This document shows, in pieces, positions 1-4,896 of a DNA stretch of 7,511 nucleotides. Source of the DNA: Lentisphaerota bacterium (lineage in GTDB: Bacteria; Verrucomicrobiota; Kiritimatiellia; RFP12; UBA1067); the NCBI GenBank assembly GCA_015061765.1, contig SUVZ01000178.1, positions 1 through 7,511 on the forward strand. Direction: 5' to 3'. Position 1 is the first letter of the stretch; each line of letters starts with the position of its first letter. The notes under the pieces were generated by a model, which was given only the letters and a program-made list of their open reading frames with translations, had not been told where the DNA came from and searched no databases. The translations under genes and the position numbers were made by a program.

Positions 1-307
1 ACTCAACGCTGTCGGCGATGAGTTCACGGCTGGGCAGAGAGTACTTCATGCCCTGGTGCGCCATTGCGATTCCGTCACACACGGCGATGGTATTGAACTC
101 AAGCGGAACGCCGCCCGCCTCGATGATGCACTTCTTGAGGAATTCTCCGACCCTGTTCAGGTGACAGTGCCCCGGCACAAAGCTCTCATAGGAATTGCAG
201 ATGCCGATGAACGGCTTCTTCATGTCGCCGCGCTTCATGCCCGTTGCGAACAGCAGCGATCTGTGAGGTGCGCGTTCCTTGCCTTTCTTTACCTGATCTG
301 AAATCAT
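1..307 (-). CDS. ilvD: Dihydroxy-acid dehydratase, N-terminal part (cut by window edge)
   Basis: The first 102 residues of an IlvD/Edd-family dehydratase are present; the rest lies beyond the left edge. IlvD is a cytoplasmic Fe-S enzyme that dehydrates 2,3-dihydroxy-isovalerate and 2,3-dihydroxy-3-methylvalerate to the 2-keto acids of valine and isoleucine synthesis. Diagnostic stretches seen: [13 protein letters not shown] (res. 7-19), [10 protein letters not shown] (31-40), VPGHCHLN (44-51), [13 protein letters not shown] (70-82; the Asp of CDGIAM is the family's conserved metal-site residue) and [14 protein letters not shown] (89-102). MAHQGM carries Ala where many homologues have Gly (MGHxGM). 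The ATG at 307 is favoured by an AGGAG Shine-Dalgarno at 316-320 with 8-nt spacing, and the protein starts where homologues start. It has its own promoter and is divergent from tRNA-Ala. No attenuator or T-box could fit in the roughly 23-nt leader. Identification is by recognised family motifs. Confidence 0.95.
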   Translation of the reverse strand, partial: MISDQVKKGKERAPHRSLLFATGMKRGDMKKPFIGICNSYESFVPGHCHLNRVGEFLKKCIIEAGGVPLEFNTIAVCDGIAMAHQGMKYSLPSRELIADSVE

Positions 308-336
308 CTTTTCTGCTCCTTTTAAAATTCCCTGCC

Positions 337-345
337 ATTATATCA
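337..345 (-). promoter_or_regulatory. ilvD promoter: TG-extended -10
   Basis: On the minus strand the sequence TGATATAAT gives a perfect -10 (342 down to 337) with the TG of an extended -10 (345-344). No good -35 lies at 17 nt (AATGTC there; a TTGAAT sits 20 nt away), which fits an extended -10 promoter. Transcription would begin near 330, about 23 nt before the ilvD start codon. Confidence 0.65.
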
Positions 346-390
346 CACTTGCACACTATGACATTCAAACGAACCCAAGTCGCCCGCCCG

Positions 391-441
391 AAAAAGTTTT
401 TTAAATATACGCTTGCGTGCAAAATCCTTATTTGGTATATT
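391..441 (+). promoter_or_regulatory. tRNA-Ala promoter with UP-like element
   Basis: The -35 TTGCGT (413-418), a 17-nt spacer and the -10 TATATT (436-441, preceded by TGG, an extended -10) place the start near 448, about 14 nt before the mature tRNA. Directly upstream of the -35, 391-409 is almost pure A/T (A5, then T6, then AAATATA), where a UP element would contact the RNA polymerase alpha subunits. This suits a strong stable-RNA promoter. No discriminator function was tested. Confidence 0.65.
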
Positions 442-461
442 ATGCGCCGTTTTCAACCCAT

Positions 462-537
462 GGGGAAGTAGCTCAGTTGGTAGAGCATCACGTTCGCAAC
501 GTGGGGGTCGAGAGTTCGAATCTCTTCTTCTCCACCA
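462..537 (+). tRNA. tRNA-Ala, anticodon CGC
   Basis: A 76-nt cloverleaf can be drawn by hand. The acceptor stem is GGGGAAG/CTTCTCC with the G3:U70 pair (464 with 531) that is the main identity element for alanyl-tRNA synthetase. The D arm is GCTC/GAGC with an AGTTGGTA loop. The anticodon stem is TCACG/CGTGG, the loop TTCGCAA, and the anticodon CGC lies at 495-497, reading GCG codons. A 5-nt variable loop is followed by the T arm GAGAG-TTCGAAT-CTCTT. ACCA is encoded in the DNA (534-537). The gene stands alone, with its own promoter upstream and a terminator just downstream, and runs opposite to both neighbours. Confidence 0.97.
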
Positions 538-546
538 TTGGAAAGA

Positions 547-584
547 CATTCTGGCGATAATGCGTTGCCGGGATGTTTTTTTTT
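547..584 (+). terminator. Rho-independent terminator of tRNA-Ala
   Basis: CATTCTGGC (547-555) pairs with GCCGGGATG (567-575) over 9 bp including two G-U pairs. The loop can close by two more pairs. Nine T residues follow at once (576-584). It lies 10 nt after the tRNA 3' end. Confidence 0.85.
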
Positions 585-589
585 CAAAG

Positions 590-629
590 AAAACCCGCCC
601 CTGTCTCGGGGCGAGTCATCTCGGGTTTT
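590..629 (-). terminator. Terminator of the rpmH-rnpA-yidD-yidC operon
   Basis: A compact GC hairpin, CGCCCC (596-601) with GGGGCG (608-613) and a 6-nt loop, can sit beside a longer pairing of AAAACCCG (590-597) with CGGGTTTT (622-629). Read on the minus strand the GC stem runs into GGTTTTCTTT, a usable U-rich tail, 29 nt after the yidC stop codon. The long arms make it nearly symmetric, so it could also back up the plus-strand tRNA terminator that ends 5 nt away. Confidence 0.75.
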
Positions 630-657
630 GAATCTACGACCTATAAGCTCCGCCGAA

Positions 658-2373
658 TCAATTGCCGTGCCTACGCATCTGGCGGGTTACGACAGCCTCT
701 ACAGTATCCGTCGCAGCGGCCGGAGCCGGCGGCGTGTAACGTTTGCGGATGTACCACATCTGGACAATGGAAAGCACCTGGCTCAGGGTCCAGTAAAGCG
801 AAAGCGCAGACGGGAACGAATAGAACATGACAAGCATCATGATCGGCATCATGATCATCATCATGCGCTGCTGCTGCCTGTCGCCGGTGGAAGGCGTAAG
901 TGCGGACTGCAGACCCATCGTGACCGCCATCAGGATCGGAAGGATGTTGAGCCCCCCGAACGGGAAAAATCCAGGGAAAAGATTTTCAGGCTCTGAAAGG
1001 TCCGCTATCCAGAGGAACGGAGCGTAGCGAAGCTCGACTGCGGAGCGGAGCACCGTGAAAAGCGCGATGAATACCGGTATCTGTACGAGCATCGGAAGGC
1101 AACTTGCAAGCGGATTCACCTTGTTGTCGCGGTAAAGCGCCCATGTCTCCTGCTGGAGGCGCTGTGGATTGTCCTTGAACTTCTCGCGGATCTCCTTCAT
1201 CTTGGGCTGTATTTCGCTCATACGGCGCATAGAAACCGTGGACTTATGTGTAAGCGGCCAGAACACCAGACGCACCAGGATCGTAAGGAGAATTATGCCA
1301 ATGCCAAAACTGGGCACCCATGAATGGAAGAGGTTCAGTACCCACACCATCGGGTAGCACACCCAGCGCCACATGCCAAACTCCATCACATCACGCATGC
1401 CGAGATCCCAGAGAAGCGACTGCTTCTTGGGCCCCGCAAAGAATGTGTACTTGCGGGACTTGGCATCCTTGGCCATTCCGACATCAGCAGAGACGTTCTT
1501 GAGCACATAGTCGGAGGCTTTCACATCTCGTGTGACAGATGCCCTGAAATCAACAGCCTGCTCGCTCATGCCGCATACGGCGGTCACAAAGAAGCGGTTC
1601 TTTACGGCAACCCATGTGCACGCGCCAGGCACAGAGACCTCGCTCGTCTCGGGAATGCCCACGGCACTCTTCTTGCCCGAGCAACCACCCGTCGTCGCAA
1701 CAAGATAGCTCTCAAGCGGTTCCTCCTCGCCGTGATGGATTACGCGACCGCCCTTGGCATCCATAGCCCACGAATCGATCGAGAGAAGATCGTTAGCGCC
1801 GCCACCCATCGACATCACGCCTATCGGAAGCCTTGAGGGAAGCGCCGAAGACACAGACTCCTCCTCTACCTCAAGACGGTAGCCGCCGGAAAGCCTGATG
1901 TGGCGCGTCATCCCCGCATTGCGGAAGCAGACGAAATCCTCACCTTGCCCAACAATCTCAAAATCGCCTTCTGCAGCAAGCGCAGGTGCCGATGCGAAAT
2001 CCAGCACAACGGCAGGATTCTCAGCGGAGACCACTCCGCACTTCTGCGCATAGTCCAAGAGCGTGACGCTTTTCACCGACGCACCATGGGTGGAAAGCAC
2101 CACCACTTCCTGCGCGTTGGACAATGTCACAAGTTTCTCAGGCTTGACATATGCCATCTTGACGGTTTCCCGCTCCGACACCTCGGCATCCTCAGCCTTT
2201 TTCTTGGTTTCCCGCCCGACAGAAACCGACTGGACCTGCTGCGCCGCCGACTGTGAAGACATTGCCTCGCGTACGGCCTCCGCCGCCTTTTTCTGCTCTG
2301 TTACCGAATACCAGAGCCAGCCGGCAAGGCACAGCCCCAAGAGTATCGCTATCGTCTTTTCTTGCTTGTTCAT
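658..2373 (-). CDS. yidC: Membrane protein insertase YidC
   Basis: A 571-residue YidC/Oxa1/Alb3-family insertase, which places membrane proteins into the inner membrane alone or with SecYEG. Segments in order: TM1 at about 7-23; a large periplasmic domain at about 25-335 as in Gram-negative YidC; TM2 at about 355-374 (IGIILLTILVRLVFWPLT) with Arg368 in the position of the conserved hydrophilic-groove Arg; a cytoplasmic loop at about 376-420 with MSEIQPKMKEIREKF; TM3 after NPLASCLPMLVQIPVF (420-435); further TMs near 475-492 and 505-540 (Met-rich RMMMIMMPIMMLVMF). A short basic tail follows. The length is close to E. coli YidC (548). The ATG at 2373 is chosen because TM1 follows directly; an in-frame extension to 2499 would only read into yidD. 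Unlike its neighbours this start has no Shine-Dalgarno. It is the last gene of the cluster, 71 nt after yidD. Confidence 0.97.
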   Translation of the reverse strand: MNKQEKTIAILLGLCLAGWLWYSVTEQKKAAEAVREAMSSQSAAQQVQSVSVGRETKKKAEDAEVSERETVKMAYVKPEKLVTLSNAQEVVVLSTHGASVKSVTLLDYAQKCGVVSAENPAVVLDFASAPALAAEGDFEIVGQGEDFVCFRNAGMTRHIRLSGGYRLEVEEESVSSALPSRLPIGVMSMGGGANDLLSIDSWAMDAKGGRVIHHGEEEPLESYLVATTGGCSGKKSAVGIPETSEVSVPGACTWVAVKNRFFVTAVCGMSEQAVDFRASVTRDVKASDYVLKNVSADVGMAKDAKSRKYTFFAGPKKQSLLWDLGMRDVMEFGMWRWVCYPMVWVLNLFHSWVPSFGIGIILLTILVRLVFWPLTHKSTVSMRRMSEIQPKMKEIREKFKDNPQRLQQETWALYRDNKVNPLASCLPMLVQIPVFIALFTVLRSAVELRYAPFLWIADLSEPENLFPGFFPFGGLNILPILMAVTMGLQSALTPSTGDRQQQRMMMIMMPIMMLVMFYSFPSALSLYWTLSQVLSIVQMWYIRKRYTPPAPAAATDTVEAVVTRQMRRHGN

Positions 2374-2444
2374 AAGTAGATGGTTGATAATTGATAGATG
2401 ATAGTGGAAAGTTGGCGGCGAAAGATGTGAAAAGAGGCCGGCGA

Positions 2445-2666
2445 TCAGGACTTTCCCGGAGGGACAGGATCGTATCCGCTTTTGCCGAACGGATGGCACC
2501 GCAACAACCTCATCATGCCAAGATACAAGCCCTTCACAGCTCCATGGGTCTGCAACGCCTCAATCATATAGTTGGAGCAGCTAGGCTCGAACCTGCAACA
2601 TCCGGTGAACAGAGGGCTCAACACCACTTGATACGCTCGCACCAGCAATATCAGCAACGCCCGCAC
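2445..2666 (-). CDS. yidD: Membrane protein insertion efficiency factor YidD
   Basis: A small (73-75 residue) YidD-family protein, thought to help YidC-dependent insertion from the inner face of the membrane. The sequence shows a hydrophobic/amphipathic start (ALLILLVRAYQVVLSPLF), the Cys-rich core CCRFEPSCSNYMIEAL, then GLYLGMMRLLRCHPF and the typical ending GYDPVPPG. The start is uncertain. GTG at 2666 gives MRALLILLVRAYQ, which matches the usual family start and has GAGG at 2672-2675, 4 nt upstream; GTG at 2672 would add two residues. Either way the gene begins inside the end of rnpA (16 or 22 nt overlap in another frame), so translation is probably coupled. Gene order rnpA-yidD-yidC is the conserved one. 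Confidence 0.95.
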   Translation of the reverse strand: MRALLILLVRAYQVVLSPLFTGCCRFEPSCSNYMIEALQTHGAVKGLYLGMMRLLRCHPFGKSGYDPVPPGKS

Positions 2667-2968
2667 ATCCACCTCAACTCTGCCGCTACGTCGGCCACCT
2701 TTTTACCCCTGAGACTGGATCGTCCCACCAACACCCAATCCGAATCCCCTGGAACCTGATCAACGGAGAGCCTGAACGCCTCGCGCATTATGCGCTTTGC
2801 GCGGTTGCGGTCGACTGCATCGTGAAAACTCTTCTTGGAAACGACGACGCCGGCTTGACGGCCGGCGTCGGGCTTGCGCACCACCCATGCGGACATAAGA
2901 CGCCCCTTAAGGACGCGTCCCGAATCGAAAACAGACCTGTATTTCGCACCGGGAAGCCGCGTGGACAT
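2651..2968 (-). CDS. rnpA: Ribonuclease P protein component
   Basis: A 105-residue RnpA, the basic protein that joins the RNase P RNA and aids removal of 5' leaders from precursor tRNAs. Family marks are RLPGAKYRSVFDSGRVLKG (4-22, the usual RL-x-F-x-V-x-G-R region), VVVSKKSFHDAV (41-52) and the RNR signature DRNRAKRIMREAFR (53-66), followed by a normal C-terminal helix region. It is slightly shorter than E. coli RnpA (119). The ATG at 2968 lies 11 nt after the rpmH stop, with GAGGA and AAAGG purine runs just before it. The 3' end overlaps the yidD start. The RNase P RNA gene itself is not in this window. Confidence 0.96.
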   Translation of the reverse strand: MSTRLPGAKYRSVFDSGRVLKGRLMSAWVVRKPDAGRQAGVVVSKKSFHDAVDRNRAKRIMREAFRLSVDQVPGDSDWVLVGRSSLRGKKVADVAAELRWMCGRC

Positions 2969-2979
2969 CGCCTTTATCC

Positions 2980-3117
2980 TCAGACCTGCGTCAGGCGCTT
3001 ACGACCCTTGGCACGACGGGCCGCGAGAACCTTGCGACCACCTTTCGTTGCCTTGCGAGCGCGGAAACCAATCTTGCGCGCGCGTTTCACCTTCGAGGGC
3101 TGCCACATCATCTTCAT
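2980..3117 (-). CDS. rpmH: 50S ribosomal protein L34 (bL34)
   Basis: A 45-residue, very basic L34 of the large ribosomal subunit. The whole protein matches the family: [15 protein letters not shown], then [19 protein letters not shown] and [10 protein letters not shown]. The typical start is MKRTFQPS, so MKMMWQPS aligns residue for residue and fixes the ATG at 3117. An AGGA Shine-Dalgarno (3126-3129) with 8-nt spacing supports it; a longer open frame to 3273 runs through the promoter and is not coding. It is the first gene of the rpmH-rnpA-yidD-yidC operon. The gene usually upstream in many bacteria, dnaA, is absent here; a secreted-protein gene occupies that side. Confidence 0.97.
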   Translation of the reverse strand: MKMMWQPSKVKRARKIGFRARKATKGGRKVLAARRAKGRKRLTQV

Positions 3118-3154
3118 GTCTTTATTCCTTTCATCTTCAAAAAATTGAAGTGCA

Positions 3155-3183
3155 ATTATATCATTTATCACGACAAAACGCAA
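3155..3183 (-). promoter_or_regulatory. rpmH operon promoter
   Basis: On the minus strand: -35 TTGCGT (3183-3178), 17-nt spacer, -10 TATAAT (3160-3155) preceded by TGA (extended -10). Transcription would start near 3148, about 30 nt before the rpmH ATG. The -35 with its two upstream bases (GCTTGCGT) is identical to that of the tRNA-Ala promoter, and the -10 with TG is identical to that of ilvD. Confidence 0.75.
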
Positions 3184-3226
3184 GCACATCAACGTCTGGC
3201 GAAAAGCGGCGGAAAAGCAGGCCAGC

Positions 3227-4876
3227 TCACCATAGACGATAAACCGACACATCGTCAAAAAGAGTGCGTTCACCTTCAGCGAGATTGGCGACGCCCAAGG
3301 ACAATGTCATCTTGACCGAATCCGGCGGAACGCATACGACCGCACTCACACGCGACCATCCGTTCCCGTCTGGCCTGGAACGAGTCAAAGTGCATTTCTC
3401 CTTGTATGGAGTCTTCCCGTCGCGCTTCTTCCAATCTGCCGCAACCACACCACTTTCGCCTTTGCAGCTGACCTCTATTAGATAGTATTCGCCGGGCTTG
3501 ACATCGGACACACCCACTGTAAAGCACCCGCTGCCCACACCTTCCGCAACAAGGCACGAACCTCCGCCCACCCCTGACGAAGAATCGGAAAGGAAGCGTC
3601 CGGACCTGTCCTTTGACGAATGCCATGTGCCAAAGCCATTCGGCACCGCTCCACCTTCGGCCTCACACGTTCCGTTTGCGATAAGGTTTGTGAGGGCTCC
3701 AGACCTCTGAAGCTCCGCTTTCCTTGCTACGGCGGCCCCTTCAGAATCGCGGAGAACGTCCATCGTGTGCGAGATTCCCGGCAAGCGCACCTCCCAGTTG
3801 GTCATAGCGCCCACCCAATCATTCATCTTCCAATCGATCCAGCTTCCTCTCTCGCCCCAAAGCCATATGTACTCGTCCGCCGCGCACAAGGCCTGCCGGG
3901 CATTTACGCGGAAATGTTCAAGACGGCTTCCGCCCACGGGGCCTGCATACCATTTGGAACCCTCCTTGTTCACATACATGTCGAGATAGAGCGCCGAGGC
4001 GGCACGAAGACATTTCCGGTATTTTTCCCTGTTCTCCGGCGCTACAAGCGACAAGGCCGAGACGCGATTGCGGAACGAAGCCTCGAAATAGTGGTTTGAG
4101 GCCGCTTCGTATTCATAGGAATACTCGTTGCCGTCCACAAATTTCGCGGTAAGGGGCATAGCGTCGAGAATGCCGTTCAGAAACGACGGCCAAAGGCCGT
4201 CGGAACCGCGCACCGCACCTTCCGGATCCTGCAGGTAGAGATGCTGCCGCCAAGGGGCGTGCGCCATCGAGAATCCCCAATAGAACAGCACCACGGCATC
4301 AGGGAACTCCCTGAATACCGGATTGAAAAGCTCACGGCCGCGGCGGCGCACAAGGACGGAGAGTTCGTCCCATTTCGGATCTCCCTTCCGGCGTGAGAAC
4401 TGATGTACCTTGTGGTAGTCCTCGGGATCCACACTGATTCCACGGAAACCTCCCTCGCGCGCGACCCATGCCGCAACGGAAAGGTTTGTTGCAATCCTTG
4501 CCCATGTGGCGTCGTCCGTCCAGTCAAGGCGTTTCTTCGGAGCACGAAGAGTCCCCAGCGTACTTTCGCGCATACGCGGATGCGACGTGATGGCGCGGAA
4601 CATCGGAATCTGCCTCGCGAACGCCTCACGCGTCCATGCCGGATCATGCATTATCCCTCTCGAACCGATCTTCCTCCCTCCCGGAAGCTTCGCCGCAAGA
4701 TGAAAGCCGACACCATCAAACGGCAACCCGTCGAACTGGTTCGTATGGGCCACCAGATTTTTGAGCGATACCCCTCCGAACTCCCACCCGTGCGCAATTA
4801 TCTTCTTACGAACGGGAAAATCGCCTCCCCAGGCCGGCAACACGAAAACAAACGCCCAAAAGACAACTCTCTTCAT
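3227..4876 (-). CDS. Secreted glycosidase-like (beta/alpha)-barrel protein with C-terminal carbohydrate-binding-like domain
   Basis: A 549-residue exported protein that I cannot assign to a named family. A signal peptide covers about 1-17 (MKR, hydrophobic [13 protein letters not shown]). Residues about 22-345 look like a TIM barrel, with strand-like segments KKIIAHGW (24-31), FDGVGFHL (53-60), MFRAITSH (92-99), [11 protein letters not shown] (144-154), [10 protein letters not shown] (194-203), [13 protein letters not shown] (244-256), [10 protein letters not shown] (293-302) and [12 protein letters not shown] (335-346). Acidic residues at strand ends (D150, E152, D153, E251, D299, E342) are candidate active-site groups. 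Residues about 395-549 resemble a CBM4/9-type jelly roll: [11 protein letters not shown] opening, PNGFGTWH, and DDVSVYRLW ending. The ATG at 4876 follows a GGGAAG Shine-Dalgarno; a GTG at 4888 would add four residues. It is 20 nt downstream of the large surface protein gene, surely one transcript. Glycan hydrolysis is inferred from fold-like pattern only. Confidence 0.8.
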   Translation of the reverse strand: MKRVVFWAFVFVLPAWGGDFPVRKKIIAHGWEFGGVSLKNLVAHTNQFDGLPFDGVGFHLAAKLPGGRKIGSRGIMHDPAWTREAFARQIPMFRAITSHPRMRESTLGTLRAPKKRLDWTDDATWARIATNLSVAAWVAREGGFRGISVDPEDYHKVHQFSRRKGDPKWDELSVLVRRRGRELFNPVFREFPDAVVLFYWGFSMAHAPWRQHLYLQDPEGAVRGSDGLWPSFLNGILDAMPLTAKFVDGNEYSYEYEAASNHYFEASFRNRVSALSLVAPENREKYRKCLRAASALYLDMYVNKEGSKWYAGPVGGSRLEHFRVNARQALCAADEYIWLWGERGSWIDWKMNDWVGAMTNWEVRLPGISHTMDVLRDSEGAAVARKAELQRSGALTNLIANGTCEAEGGAVPNGFGTWHSSKDRSGRFLSDSSSGVGGGSCLVAEGVGSGCFTVGVSDVKPGEYYLIEVSCKGESGVVAADWKKRDGKTPYKEKCTLTRSRPDGNGWSRVSAVVCVPPDSVKMTLSLGVANLAEGERTLFDDVSVYRLW

Positions 4877-4896
4877 GAGACTTCCCACTGTGTGTC

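Noticed and set aside
538..996. 152-codon plus-strand frame with a His-rich run
   Set aside because: The DKHHDRHHDHHH-like run is the antisense of the Met-rich TM segment of yidC, and the frame starts inside the tRNA terminator region.
3135..3150. CTTCAA-TTTT-TTGAAG inverted repeat in the rpmH leader
   Set aside because: The predicted transcription start (about 3148) falls inside one arm, and AT-rich short palindromes are common by chance, so a regulatory hairpin is not supported.
3160..3170. DnaA-box-like TTATC near rpmH
   Set aside because: The 9-mer differs at three positions from TTATCCACA and stands alone; no cluster indicating an origin.
3196..3225. CTGGC...GCCAG pairing after the barrel-protein stop
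   Set aside because: Only 5 bp with a 20-nt loop and no U-run; too weak to call a terminator.
3118..3273. N-terminal extension of rpmH to 97 residues
   Set aside because: L34 is about 45 residues and the extension crosses the promoter; the ATG at 3117 aligns with the family start.
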